Shown: positions 11,621 through 22,859, numbered from the stretch's first letter. The stretch is 64,000 nt of DNA from Thamnaconus septentrionalis (GCA_009823395.1 CM020505.1:120629-184628), one strand, 5' to 3'. Notes: a model not told the origin generated them from the sequence alone. Made by a program: numbers and translations.

Positions 11621-12083
11621 TCTCTGACCTGCATCTGGGTTGGAGGTCAGATGATGATGATCATCATCATGGTCATAATAATTGGAATTAAATTGTGTGT
11701 TGCTATTGTGTGTTTCTCACTCTGACTTTGGCTCCTCTCTTGGTGTAGCTGACCACCAGCTCCACCTACATCCAACCACACACATCTGCGAGTTAAGACT
11801 TCCATGTGTTGTTCACAATATTCTATTTTTAGATGACTCAGCTCTTGTCAGTTTGTGTTGTTTTCACCAGTGTTAAAACAACTCAAAGAACAGTATGTTT
11901 TTAAATGACACAAATCAAGTGACTTGAAGTCCAAATTATGCAAACACACAATCTTCACTCACTGTGTTCTCCTCCTGAAGTTTCTTCTTGCCTTCAGGCG
12001 GAGACACAGACAGTCAAATCTCAGCTCCTGAATGCAAAGTTCTCCTCAGAACAAAGTTTCATGAGTGGAAAAGATGCTCCCAC

Positions 12084-12680
12084 CTTTGGCTCTCTTCCAA
12101 AGTAAAAAGTCCACCAGGATGCACATGACAACGACCACAAGCAAAACTGCCACAAGGTGGCGCCACCAGCCTGGAAGAAGAAAAAAACCTTGATTTGAAA
12201 CTTGACTTGTTTCAGAGGTGAATCCTCCAGAGGCTGGAAACAAGATCCACCACACGTGGTTGAACCACCTCCAGGCTGAGCCTCCTCAGAGTTCCCATCA
12301 GTGTTCCCAGTGCTCCCAGTGGCACAAGACCATCTGGTGGTCAGTGTTGCTGATGCATCGTGGCCTGGACAAATAGATACCAAAAAACAAAAAATCAGTT
12401 TCTCCTTTTCTGGCAACAGATTTGACTTTACTGGTCCCAGTCTGACCTTCAGTCTGACGGATGAGAGGAAACAGCTGAACATCATCAGGAGAAGCAGTCC
12501 TTCACACCTCACAGGAGAAGAGCTCCTCCTGGAGTGGCTCCTCACTGTCTTGGCACATTGATACAGTTTCTTGGCATCCATACCTGGGTTATAGGAACCT
12601 TGTGATGTCACATAGCAGGACAACTGGTTCTCAGTTCTGGTCACTGGTGACGACGGAGGAGAAAAACAACAACATGGTAA
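12084..12680 (-). pseudogene. Fragment of an Ig-like type I membrane receptor gene
   Basis: The clearest exon is 12170-12084. It begins after TTTCTTCTTCCAG, ends before GTGGGAG, and encodes a W-W-R start, a strongly hydrophobic stretch (about 18 residues of L, V, I, A and M) and a basic stop-transfer (WKRAK). Upstream on the same strand, 12370-12260 encodes a Ser/Thr/Gly-rich stalk-like stretch after a CCAG acceptor. The region 12680-12480 includes NQLSCYVTSQG and, in another frame, ELFSCEV, which resemble the two cysteine contexts of an Ig domain. Many fish genomes carry tandem families of such short Ig-stalk-TM receptors. Frame disagreement between the parts and a missing signal peptide indicate a pseudogene or partial gene. 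The transmembrane exon is well supported; the Ig identity is an inference. Confidence 0.5.
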
Positions 12681-12996
12681 CAAAGTTCATCCCTGCAGCC
12701 TAAAGAGACAAACAGCCTTGTTTCCATTAAACAAAGGTCAAATATTCCTCAGTGAAGAAGCTTCAGGAGAAAATCTGAACAGAAGGAAGGAAAGTTAAAC
12801 ATCGAACCAACAGACTGTTCATGCAATAAACTGAAAACAATCGAAGACAATTACAACTTCTTCAAAACATCTTCATTTAAATCATCATTTCTGGCAGCTT
12901 CACTTTGTTGCTGAGAGCCAATCAAAACGTGGGACAGAATGATAGAAACTGTGTCCTGTAGCTGCTGCTGGCAATGTCTGACTTTATGAAGAACAG

Positions 12997-12997
<1 letters not shown>

Positions 12998-13058
<61 letters not shown>
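12998..13058. repeat. (AC)n microsatellite
   Basis: About 30 uninterrupted AC dinucleotides lie just past the receptor fragment. Valine/cysteine-rich ORFs over it are artefacts of the repeat. Confidence 0.95.
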
Positions 13059-13060
<2 letters not shown>

Positions 13061-13477
13061 TGTACATACTCATAGGTAACAACTGACAGATGAATGGCAG
13101 CTAGTTCATAATGTGCATCACTCCATTTGCAGTTGAACTGTCCAGCAACTCCTCAATGATCTTCATTATTTCCAGAGAACAGTCACTGGTGAGAGACAGT
13201 TGGCCATATTCTTCTACATATTGTTGGGAAACCTCCCCGCTTTTAACCAGGAGGATCACCTTGTCAGAACTCCTTGCAAACAGCCAGTTAATTCTCCTAC
13301 AGCTGGGAAGCTGTTGTCTACAGGGTTATCGCTAACCCTAATGCCATACAAGTCTATGAGGGTCAAAGGTCAACTTTGTCCTGGAGACATGGGGCCACTT
13401 TCAGGTTCATCGGGATCCCCTAAGACACACCCACGCCAAATTTGGGGCTTCTAGCCAATTTGGAAAAATTTGGAGCA

Positions 13478-14038
13478 GACACGACAGGGTTACAGCTGAG
13501 AAGGCACTTAAGATCCTCAAAGGACTGTTGCCACTCACTAGACCAAACAAATGCTTTCAATGGACTGGTTAATTCTTTTCTCGTGGCCGGCAGCTCCACT
13601 GTCTTAGTGCTGGAGATGCCCGCTTGCTCATGACTGCCATTCTGAGGCTCAAGCAGCTTCAAAACCAGTTGGCCCATCTGCAAAGAGGAACGTGTCTGAT
13701 AGATCACCTCTGTACTTCTCAGCTTGAGCCCTAGTGACCGCCCAGGCTGCAACAGGGACATCCACGATGATCGGAGTTGGGCTCACCTTTCCCCCGGCAA
13801 TGTCATTACAGAGAAGGAAATCAACACCAGCTATAGGCAAGTCAGGGAGAACTGCAACATGGAACCATCCACTAAGTCGAGGACACTGAAGATCGATTCT
13901 GTGCAGCGGCGCGAGCATGTTAACCATTGCGACTCCCCGCATTTTAACACTAGAGTGGCAAGAGGTAGCGGATGACAAAGGTAAGATGTTGGCCTTAATG
14001 ATTGACTGAGAACCGGTTGAGTCTCTCAGTAGGGTGAT
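13478..14038 (-). pseudogene. Gypsy-type retrotransposon fragment: protease region joined to RNase H start
   Basis: Reading the minus strand from 14038, an aspartic-protease-like stretch includes LRDSTGSQS, IDLQCPRLSGWFHVAVLPDL and LLCNDIAGGKV, all characteristic of teleost Gypsy pol. After a frame change near 13650 comes a linker, then FVWSSEWQQSFEDLKCLLS and NPVVSAPNFSK, the start of the RNase H domain. The whole reverse transcriptase is missing, so an internal deletion fused the protease linker to RNase H. The expected DTGA motif reads DSTG, so the enzyme site is altered too. It abuts the dispersed repeat on the left. Confidence 0.75.
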
Positions 14039-14410
14039 CTGTTTTTTGTTGTGAAAACTGCCATTACTATACTACTTATAGTAACGCCAATTTCTCCTTC
14101 CATCCGGATGGAGAATTTCCATTTCAACTTTATTTTCATTATTTTAAAATGATGCTTGAATTTTTTTCAATGAATATAAATATATTTAAGTTTGTTAAAG
14201 TGTTTTTTAATGAATCATTCATAAATGTTAAGAGTTTGCTTTGTGGAGAATTCACAATAAAAATACATTGAAACTGTCAAAGATGGACTTAAGCACTATT
14301 ATTGAACTATACTGTATTTTTTGAGTGATGTGATGCTTTTGACAAGCGCTGCGCAAAGGAGGCCCATTTGATTTTTTTTTTTCAGGGGGGGCAAAATTCC
14401 TGGCGGCGCC

Positions 14411-14534
14411 CCTGAGCGGGCATCTCCAGCACTAAGGCTGTGGAGCTGCCGGCCACGAGAGAGGAATTAACCAGTCCATTTAAAGCATTTGTTTGGTCTA
14501 GTGAGTGGCAACAGTCCTTTGAGGATCTTAAGTG
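14411..14534 (+). repeat. Inverted second copy of the Gypsy linker/RNase H fragment
   Basis: This segment is the reverse complement of about 13503-13627, with a few substitutions (for example TREEL in place of TRKEL). It encodes the same FVWSSEWQQSFEDLK stretch on the plus strand and stops at AAGTG, where the retroviral LTR begins. Upstream, 14360-14410 holds a poly-T run and GGCGCCCCTG, which may be the end of another transposon. Confidence 0.75.
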
Positions 14535-14917
14535 TGTTGTGGAAAAGAGCGAAGATACTGATGCAGAAATACTGAGTAAATAAGTAATTTAATGAACAGA
14601 AAATAAAAGATCGGATATCCGATGCACAAAAAAACTACAACCAACAGAACAGATGCAACAGGTGCAACAGCTCGAATGAATGCCAGTGCAAGTGCAAAGA
14701 GGGAAGGAAGAAGAAGGTCTTTTATACAGTGGACCGCGAGGGGACAAGATAAGGAAGAAGGAGGAAGAGAAGAGAGGAAGACAAAACAATGAATACAGGA
14801 CTAGCAGGACGATTTCACAGCTCATATCCTGTACGCGTGCTACTAGTGATCATACAACATAAAACAGAATAAAGAATAACATAAATAATAATCCAAGAAT
14901 ACATATTTTCCATTACA
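14535..14917 (-). mobile_element. 3' LTR of the endogenous retrovirus
   Basis: It starts TGTTGTGGAAAAGAGC and ends CCATTACA on the plus strand, matching the other LTR at 22466-22859 with frequent substitutions and small indels. One indel of roughly 10-20 bp lies near 14830. AATAAAAGATCGG occurs in both LTRs near their left ends. Confidence 0.9.
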
Positions 14918-14929
14918 TTCCCCCCTTTT
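14918..14929 (-). other. Polypurine tract of the endogenous retrovirus
   Basis: On the minus strand this reads AAAAGGGGGGAA and lies directly against the 3' LTR. This is the expected place for the plus-strand primer of a retrovirus. Confidence 0.85.
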
Positions 14930-15150
14930 GATCATTCTTGATCACAGGAAACAAGAGTGAAAATATCCACACATACATCAGTTTATACCCACCATTAGCT
15001 TTGGATGAAAACATCATAACTTGGATTGTTACACCTCCTGTGACCGCAAAGGCAGGAACTTGTGAGGCACATATCAGTACAAAATCACAGTTGCACTAAG
15101 TAAATAGGAAAAAATCAGGTTGTAGTACATATTACAGCGTAGCATCATTT

Positions 15151-15690
15151 TCAATGCATACAGAGTGTAGTTCTTCTCCCGAGAGCACTAGCTCCGAACG
15201 ATGGTTGAACAGTCGAGCGCGGCATGCGTGAACAGACAAAACAATTCACATGTCCTTGAGCTCGTGCTGCAGAGTTGACGTAACGCCACCAGAGGTTGGT
15301 TGCGTACGCGTGTGCAGGAGTCTTCAGGGAATGAGTGGGCATGTCAGTTGTGGCCCATCTTTTGTGTCGGTCAGCCCGTCCTGGCTGACCTACACTGAGG
15401 TTTATGTGGGGTGTAGTGTAGGGTGTGGTGCGAAGTGGAAAAGCAGGTGCACCAGCAGGGTGTGCTGGAACAGGAGTGCCAGAGGCAGTGATGGTGGCGT
15501 TGCCACCTTCTCCTCGGAAACTCTTCGTGCTGTCCAAGCACCAGATTGTGAAAACGATGATCCCGCTGATGAGGCCCAGGCTGGCCAGCGTGCCCCGGAG
15601 GCCGCAAAGGCCTGGCAGGCGGAATGGGTGCCATGGCGCCGGACGTTCTTTCTTGCTGCTTTCGTTGGAGTGAAGCGTTTTGATTCACCT
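15151..15690 (-). pseudogene. env remnant of the endogenous retrovirus
   Basis: Downstream of the integrase end on the minus strand is a hydrophobic stretch (ISGIIVFTIWCL, about 15570-15535) that could be a signal/anchor. A Thr/Pro/Ala-rich stretch and an NLWWRYVNS...CFVCS segment follow. A Trp-Trp motif followed by a CxxCS is common near the start of surface proteins in teleost retroviral elements. Only about 130-180 codons exist before a stop at 15151, and a further 220 bp of non-coding sequence leads to the polypurine tract. Most of the surface subunit and all of the transmembrane subunit are therefore missing. Confidence 0.55.
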
Positions 15691-15861
15691 TTCACTCGTC
15701 AGCTCCCGGCCGGCGTCCTCGGCATCCTACAGCGTCAGGTGATGATCCGGCACGTGGCTCTCCTGCTCTCTCTGGAGTGCCTTCGTCAGCTCCTCGGCGA
15801 CGACTCACTTGCAGTGGCTTGCGTGGATCCAGGTGGCTCTTTCAGCCACTTTGACGGCGGT

Positions 15862-17946
15862 CTACGTCACCAGGAGCACTTGGAACGGCCCCAGCCAGCG
15901 ACTTGCTCTCCAGCTCTTTCTCCGGAGGTCCTTTACCAGGACGTAGTCGCCAGGCTTCAGGCAGTGCAGCGGTCCTGTCGCAGCCTGGGGTAGAGCAGCG
16001 GACACTTGGCGCCTTACGTCTGCTAGAGCGGATGCAAGGTTGGAACAATAGGTTAGTATTGTGTCTTCACACAAGGCCGTGGAGGGGAGTGCCTTTCCTC
16101 CTGTAGTCATACCAATCTGGGGAGGAGCTACAAACAAGACTTCAAAAGGACTGAGATTAGCGCGTGCGCATCTCATCATTCTCATGTACATCAGGACAAT
16201 GGGAAGAGCTTTTGGCCATGGCAGGCCGGTGTCGGCACAACATTTGGCTACCTTGCTTTTCAGTGTACCATTTTCACGCTCAATTGCCCCACCACTGGCA
16301 GGATGATAAGCACAATGTTTTTTGAGGTCAATGCCAAAAAGTTTCCCAATCTGATTAAGTGCCTCATTTGCAAAATGTGTTCCATTATCGCTGGAGATTT
16401 TGTTTGGAATCCCCCATCTTGGAATTATTTCTGTCAGCAAGGCTTTGGCCACGTCGTTAGCTGATTGTGTGGCGCTGGGGAACGCTTCGACCCATTTCGA
16501 CCACATATCAACCATGACAAGACAAAACTTTTTCCCTGCTGACGGTGTCAATTCGATAAAATCCATCATGACGTGTTCAAACGGTCTGGTTGGGGCTGGG
16601 TGTGCTGCTGCTGCTGCTGCCATCTTGACTGGTCGTCCTGCATTTTGTGAAAGGCAGATCAAACATGCTTCACAATGCTTTTGTGCCACGACAGAAAACC
16701 CTCTGGTGAACCAAAATTGATTAATCAACTCCAACATCCCCCCTTTTGACACATGGTCTAACGCATGTGTCAATTTAGCAAAATGAGGGAAAAAATGCTT
16801 TGGGAGACACGGGTTACCGTTTGGTCCTACCCAAATGTTAGACACGCGGTCCCAACGTGCGCCTGCGGAGCGCCAAGTGGCCTTCTCCTTTGCTGTGGCG
16901 AGGGACTGCATTTCAGCCAGTGAGGCATCAGCATCCTCAAAGGATGACGTCATCATCGGAGCTGCGGCTGTAGCGGGCGCATGCTGCTTTGTAGCTGCCT
17001 TTGCTGCTGTGTCTGCTCTGGCGTTACCCTGGGAGACAGGATCACGAAGGTTAGTGTGAACAGAACATTTACATACTGCTATCTGGGAGGGCAGAAGTAT
17101 GGCTTGCAAGAGGTCAGCAATAAGCACATGATTTAACACCGGCTTCCCGTCTGACTTGAGGAAGTTCCTGCATTTCCACAGTGCCCCAAAGTCATGAACA
17201 ACACCAAACGCGTAACGGGAGTCGTGTGTAGATTGTGACTGAAATTTACAAGCTTCAGTTAGCGCAACCAGCTCTGCCCCTTGTGCTGAGAGGTGACATG
17301 GAAGGGAGTCAGTACAGATGACCTCCAAGTCGGAGACAACTGCGTAACCAACTCTGTTGGCGCCTTTGTCGTCCCGGAACGCTGAACCATCTGCGTAGAA
17401 AACAAAATCAGCATTAGCAAGGGGTTCGTCAGTCAGGTCAGGTCGGGGGGAGCAAATTGTGTCTAGCTCGGCTATGCAGTCGTGTGGCTCTCCGTCGGTG
17501 GGGAGAGGCATGAAAGATGCAGGGTTAAATGTGTTGCATCTCTTCACAGTCACATTCGGCATTTTGAGCAAACAGGTGTGATAACGCAGGTACTGTGCAG
17601 CAGAGAGATGTGACATACGCTGCTCTGCTAAAATCAGGGACACGGCGTGCGGTACCAATAGCGTGAGCTGCGCATATCCCACGATGTCACAGGATGCTGA
17701 CAGGGCTTTTTCAGAGGCAGCTGTGGCGCGCAGACACTTCGGCAGGCCCGCTGCAACCGGATCGAGCTTAGCTGAAAAATAACCAACAGATCTGAGGTCA
17801 GTGCCGTATTTCTGCAAAAGAACAGAAGTCATGCATCCTTCTCTCTCATCCACAGCCTGAACGAACGGTTTCGTGGGGTCGAGGATGCCTAAAGTGGGCG
17901 GCGACTGCAGGGCCTTCTTCATGGCCATAAACGCGTGTTCAGCCAC
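15862..17946 (-). pseudogene. pol: RNase H and integrase portion of the endogenous retrovirus
   Basis: This 694-codon open frame starts in the RT connection domain. It contains an RNase H core (FYADGSAF and a later GNARADTAA), an integrase HHCC zinc site (HALDH, then CEACLIC) and the catalytic triad. The triad is Asp in MMDFIEL, Asp in SSDNGTHF and Glu in AIERENG. A C-terminal LKPGDYVLVKDL...LGPFQV block is typical of gammaretrovirus-like integrases. It is the best preserved part of the element, with no internal stop. It is in a different frame from the RT frame just upstream (overlap 17939-17946), so one frameshift near 17940 separates them. Confidence 0.9.
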
Positions 17947-19095
17947 TTCTGACCAGGCGAGCTGGGATGACAGTCATGCCTGGTTTGTGAATAAGCTCCC
18001 TCATTGGTTTCTCGAGGATCGAAAAATTTGGAACAAAATTTCTACAATACCCACAAAGGCCCAAAAAGGACATCAGCTGTTTCTTTGTGCGCGGCTTGGG
18101 AAAAGATGAGATAGCTCCGATACGCTTCTGGGAGAGCGTACAACCTTGGCCTGATATCACATGGCCCAAAAATGTTACAGTGTTCTGGCAGTACTGCATC
18201 TTCTGTAGGCTCGCTTTGTGGCCCTCGGCTGCGAGGTGTTTGAGCAGGCTGACTGAATCAGCACGGCATTGCTCCTCCGTTGGGGCTGCAATCAATAAAT
18301 CATCTGCGTACTGCAGCAGCGCAGAACCTTTGGACAGCTGTAGGGGGGCGAGGCTGTCGCGGAGGGCTGCATTAAAAATAGTGGGTGATTCACAGTAGCC
18401 TTGACACAGCCTTGTGAAGGTGTAGGGTTTCCCGTTGAACTCAAAAGCAAACCAAAACTGGCTATCCGGGTCAACAGGAACGCTGAAAAGAGCACTGGAC
18501 AGGTCAACAACTGTGAACCACGTTGCATCAGTTGGAATTTGCGATAAAATCGTGTGTGGGTTGGGCACGTTCGGTGCCCTGGTGTGGACAGCAGCGTTAA
18601 CTGCTCTCAAATCTTGAACAAACCTCCAGTCATCACGTTGAGAAGCAACTCTTGCCTTTTTGACAGGGAACATGGGCGTGCGCACTGGCGAGTCGGGGCA
18701 TGGAATAATGACACCTGCTTCGAGGAGAGAGTCAAAAACAGGAGTGATTCCTTCAACAGCTTCTGGTTTCAGAGGATATTGTGGCTGGTTGGGCCGAATA
18801 TCACTTTTGGGTGTGATCTTCACCGGTTCGGCACCTTTGATCAGTCCCACATCGTATTTGTGAGCAGCCCACAGTGAGGAGGGAACCTCACTCAGTTCCT
18901 CGGGCAGCTGCGATGTGTCAGTGAAACATGCAAACCTGGTGTTGTGGCGCCAGTCTTTGGTCGACAGGCATTTTGTCAAAAAGGGACCTAGGTCCTTCCA
19001 CTCATCGCCTGGACCCTTGGAAAGTGAAATGTGTGGGGTGGACCCAAGGACAGAAAAAAATGCACTCTGCTCTGGTGTGAGTGAAACAGAGGCAA
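17939..19095 (-). pseudogene. pol: reverse transcriptase portion of the endogenous retrovirus
   Basis: The open frame 18979-17939 covers the RT fingers and palm, with KKARVASQRDDWRFVQDLR, a WFTVVDLSSALFSVP catalytic block, and YADD at 18310-18299. A thumb-like LGHVISGQG follows. Coding similarity continues upstream to about 19095 but in the protease frame's neighbour, beyond a run of six C bases (minus strand) that probably marks a frameshift. The catalytic Asp in the A block and both Asp of YADD are present. Confidence 0.9.
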
Positions 19096-19099
19096 CGCA

Positions 19100-20416
19100 T
19101 CATTGGGGGGCCCAAAACAACGTACCAACAAAAAGGTCATCATTCACGCTTGAAAAAAAATTGACTCTTTCACGCGTTGCACGGGCTGTGCAGTGCAAAT
19201 TGAAAGCCTTCATGAAGTGAGCATCACCTGGCACTTTATCGTTGGCCGCCGCTATCAATTCTTCTGAGGCCTCGAGGGGAAGCAACCACTGGTAGACATG
19301 CAGGAGAGCCTTAGGAATTTGAGCCATGGCCGAGGAAGATAACGACCTGGCAACAATCAACCCGTCGGGGGTGGAGATGAGATTCATGCCCAGGGCTAGA
19401 AGCAAATCTCTTCCCAACAAATTCATCGGACACACTTCTGACAATACGAAGCTGTGTTTAATTTGTTTTTGCGATGTGCATGTCTCGTCGCCATAGTCAA
19501 TACAAGTAAGTGGAATGGTGAGAGGCTCTCTCTTCTTCGTTCCAGCTGCCCCGATAGAATGAATATATCTCCCACTTTTTTTACACTGAGGAAGTTCCTC
19601 TGCACGAATGAGCGACAGTGTTGCTCCGTTATCGGCTAGGAACGTGATTTTTTTACCCATAATGCTAAGGGTGACCCGCGGCAGTTTCTCAAACGCAGCT
19701 TCGTTATACAACGTGTATGTGGGTGGAGGAGGAGCGTGACGACACTCTAACCTGTCAATGGTGCTCAAAATTTGGTCACGTAAATCAACCTCGGTGTCAG
19801 TGTCAATGCATGTCTCACCGTCAGGCTGAGAGCAATCAGCCGAACCCAAATCATTGTCAGAACAAAAATCAGCATCAGCATGTAAATCAGTATACGTTTC
19901 TGAATAATCAACATCAGAACATGAGTCAGTGTATGTGTCAGCGGACTCAACATCAGAATCTGAATCAGTGTAGGTGTCAGCAGGGGAAGGGAAGTTCGAG
20001 GGGACAGCAAGCATTTCTTCATTGCAAGAAGCGTGTTGCACGTGTGTGTGTGCATCATTTCCCTGCGAAAACGCTGTAGGCCGAGGCTCCGTCTCGCCGG
20101 ATCCATGCCGTGTCCCCCACTCCACCTCCTCCCCCCAGTTGCTCTGAGTTGGATCCTCTTGGAACCTTGGTCGCCGGTTCCCTCTCGATCCTCTCACCTG
20201 GTTCTGTCTGTCGCGTCTGTCTTTTTCCCAACATTCTTTGGCCCAGTGACCCATTCGACCACAGTTGTGGCATGCACCCTGCACATTTCTTCCGGTCCTC
20301 TCCCCGCCGGCTGCTCTTCTCTGGTTGTCGTTGTCCCTGTAGGATCGTCTCATTGTGTCAGACGACCCTGCAGCGAAATGCCTCAACATGGTGAGAGAGG
20401 CTTTGGTAGTTGTCAC
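19100..20416 (-). pseudogene. Nucleocapsid knuckle and protease of the endogenous retrovirus
   Basis: The frame runs 438 codons. A CCHC knuckle (CHNCGRMGHWAKEC) lies at 20272-20231. An acidic Thr/Asp/Ser-rich tract follows, made of near-repeats (ADTYTDS, YSETYTDL) at about 20000-19790. A retroviral aspartic protease is next, with FLADNGATLSLI near 19640-19610 and LLGRDLLLALGM near 19400. The catalytic Asp is present but the usual D-T/S-G reads D-N-G. The frame ends at 19100, just before the RT. The gag-pro boundary has no visible stop, so nucleocapsid and protease lie in one frame. Confidence 0.85.
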
Positions 20417-21895
20417 GCTTCATTTTCTTGTCCTCCATCTCGCCGGCTTCCCGCAGAAGCCTCTCAGCGTGCGCTGCATGACGTTGGACCTCTGTCAGAC
20501 GGGCATCTTCGATCCCCACGCAGCTTTTGTTAACTGCTTTGGCGATCTGCGGAAGCAGCCCGTTTCTGAATGCATTGATGAGGCCCTGTTCCCATGGGCC
20601 GGAAACAGCGGCAATCTCTGACGGTGGTGTCACCCCTTAGAATTCGTTGTACACTTCTGTTAGTCGGTTGAGACATTTGTCGACACTCTCACCTGTTTCT
20701 TGCTTGCACTTGGCCATGCTGGTGGTGTCGCATTTGCGAGGAAACTTGACTTCGATGTGCTTGATCAGGCCCTGCACGGCCAGCACGTAGGGACGGTTCT
20801 GCTTGTCCGTCCAGACGGGACTCACCATCTTCACGTCCGGGCCGAGCTTCTCCTTTATTTTCGCGTACGCAACTGACCCTATCTTCAGAGACAAGAGACG
20901 CCTCAGCTCTGGAAAGGTGGGGCAGAATTCTCTGCAGAACGTGTCGAGGGCCTCTGGGAACTTCTCGCCACTGGCCTCCAGGGACGGAAGGAAGGCCAGA
21001 GTGCCCATCCTGTCTGCGTCCGTCCAGAGGCGGAAAACGTGGCACGGTTGCCCCTCTGGGCCCATCACTTGAACCATCGGCTGTTAGTGACCTAGTGTTT
21101 CGCGGTTCGGTGTTTGTCACCTTTTTCGGCTGTCTCCGTCTCCTCCTCAGGTGTTCCATTTCTTCCTCGGTTAGGAAGTCATCTCCATTGTCCGAGTCTG
21201 ATCCAGTGGGTTCTCGGCCGCAACGCTGTGGTGGCAGAATTGGTCGGATCAGGCAGGGCTGCTTGCGGAGCAGCTGGAGATGGCTGAACTGCTGTGAATG
21301 GCACAGCTGCTGTAGGAGCTGCTACGACTGGCGTAGCTGCGGCGTTGGCCGGGGGTTGTGCAGGATCGACTCGTGGCAGAGCTGCTTGAGGATAGGCCGG
21401 AGGAGGGTAGACAGGCATGTCCAGGAGAGGGTCCCTCAGGCCTGTAAGAGAAGGATATAGACAATTTGGTGCGTTTCAATGTGAGCGGCTGCTGTTCCGT
21501 CTCCTTTTCTCCCTCCTCCCGGGAGTGTGTGTGAGTGTGTGCACCCTCTGCCATTATCTCGGTCACCGCTGTGCTCCAGCGCATAGCGCTGTTCACACGT
21601 TTCTTTACTTTTTTCCTGTCCCTGACTTCTGCTTCAGTTTTCCAGACTGAAAAACACCTTTCATGATCTTTGATCATTTGAATTTCCCACCTGTTTGTTT
21701 TTTTCTTTTTTGTAACCTTTCCCTCGGCTATCTTCTGTTTATCCCGGAGGTTTTTCAATTCCTCCATACTCAGTGATACCCCTCTGGGAAACCACACTTT
21801 TCAACCCACACATCCAACATATCAAGACAATCTGGACCGTATTTTTTCCGCATGTCGTCCACAATTTGTCCCCCCTGGGGAGCGGCAGCAGCCAT
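20358..21895 (-). pseudogene. gag (matrix to capsid) of the endogenous retrovirus
   Basis: A start ATG at 21895-21893 opens a short matrix-like N-terminus that is in frame for about 40 codons before a frame change near 21775. A basic region, a Pro/Ala-rich stretch (about 21418-21249) and a capsid-like helical region (21077-20637 and 20633-20358) follow in different frames. The capsid end includes LLPQIAKAVNK and a helical ERLLREAGEME stretch before the knuckle. At least three frameshifts break the gene. Confidence 0.75.
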
Positions 21896-22444
21896 CTTGC
21901 TCTGGTTCTTCCCCATCCCTGTCTAGACTTATTACTTGTAGCTGCACAGGCGTCCCTGCGCCCCCTTTTTCTTACTTAGGCGCAAAAAGGTAGAGAAAAA
22001 ATTCACCCCTTCTGTGCTAAATCACCAAAGGTTTGTCCGCTCAGCCTTCACCAACCTTCTTGGATATCTGGTGAGCGGGACAGAACCGGCCAATGCACGC
22101 TCTGTACTGGGACCGCAGTGATTCACAATCACGGTCTACCACACAGAAACGACTAACGCATGCGTTCCGTCCTGTACTGGGACCGTTTGTGGACGACAAG
22201 AGAAAAAAAACCCTGGTCACTGTTATGCCTGGAAGAAGAACAATTACTTCTCACCCGATCTCTGGATCAGCACTTTCTCTCCAGGTTCGTTGGATAGACG
22301 TGAAGCCGATCAGATCCACTCCAAAACGCCGATCCTCTCGTCTCTGAATGCTTGGTTGGAGGTAGAGGTGGACGGAGGAGATTCCTCTGTTCTTGGTGCG
22401 CGCGACCCTCGACGTCCCAGAGTTTCACTGACGGGTCTCCAGCT

Positions 22445-22462
22445 ATCCTGTTCGTGACGCCA
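22445..22462 (-). other. Primer-binding site of the endogenous retrovirus
   Basis: The minus strand reads TGGCGTCACGAACAGGAT, starting three bases inside the 5' LTR. It has the TGG start and GGAT end expected of an 18-nt tRNA complement. I cannot name the tRNA with certainty. The leader from here to gag (22444-21896) has no open frame and contains imperfect direct repeats around TACTGGGACCG (22110 and 22175). Confidence 0.7.
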
Positions 22463-22465
22463 AAT

Positions 22466-22859
22466 TGTTGTGGAAAAGAGCAAAGATACTGATGCAGAAA
22501 TGCAGAGTAAATAAGTAATTTAATGAACAGAAATAAAAGATCGGATATCCGAGGCACAAACAAAGTACAACCAACAGAACAGATGCAAAAGGTGCAACAG
22601 CTCGAATGAATGCCAGTGCAAGTGCACAGAGGAAAGGAAAAAGCAAGTCTTTATGCAGCAGGACCGGGAAGGGACAAGATAAGGGAGAAGGATGAAGAAA
22701 AGAGAGGAAGACACAACAATGAATACAGGACTTGCAGGACGATTTCACAGCTCATATACTAGACGGGGAAATCAAGAGGTTTCATACGCTACTAGTGATC
22801 ATATAACCTAGAATACAACAGAGTAAAGAATAACCCAAGAATACATATTTCCCATTACA
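22466..22859 (-). mobile_element. 5' LTR of the endogenous retrovirus
   Basis: This copy starts TGTTGTGGAAAAGAGC at 22466 and ends CCCATTACA at 22859 on the plus strand. The plus-strand right flank, GCGGCACACTGC, is the inside of a satellite monomer. Confidence 0.9.

Larger units (their letters stand above)
14535..22859 (-). mobile_element. Endogenous retrovirus, class I (gamma/epsilon-like), nearly full length
   Basis: Two LTRs of 383 and 394 bp face the same way and bracket 7.5 kb. On the minus strand the order is LTR, primer site, gag, zinc knuckle/protease, reverse transcriptase, RNase H/integrase, env remnant, polypurine tract, LTR. The integrase C-terminus and a single CCHC knuckle fit class I retroviruses. 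The LTRs differ at many positions and every gene is broken by frameshifts, so the copy is old and defective. No target-site duplication is visible: the left flank is a Gypsy fragment and the right flank is satellite monomer. Confidence 0.9.

Noticed and set aside
14340..14413. End of a separate hAT element at GGCGCCCCTG
   Set aside because: No matching left end or 8-bp duplication could be found, so I mention it only in passing.
15250..15993. 247-codon plus-strand ORF
   Set aside because: It is a shadow of the retroviral integrase/env strand. No independent features were seen.
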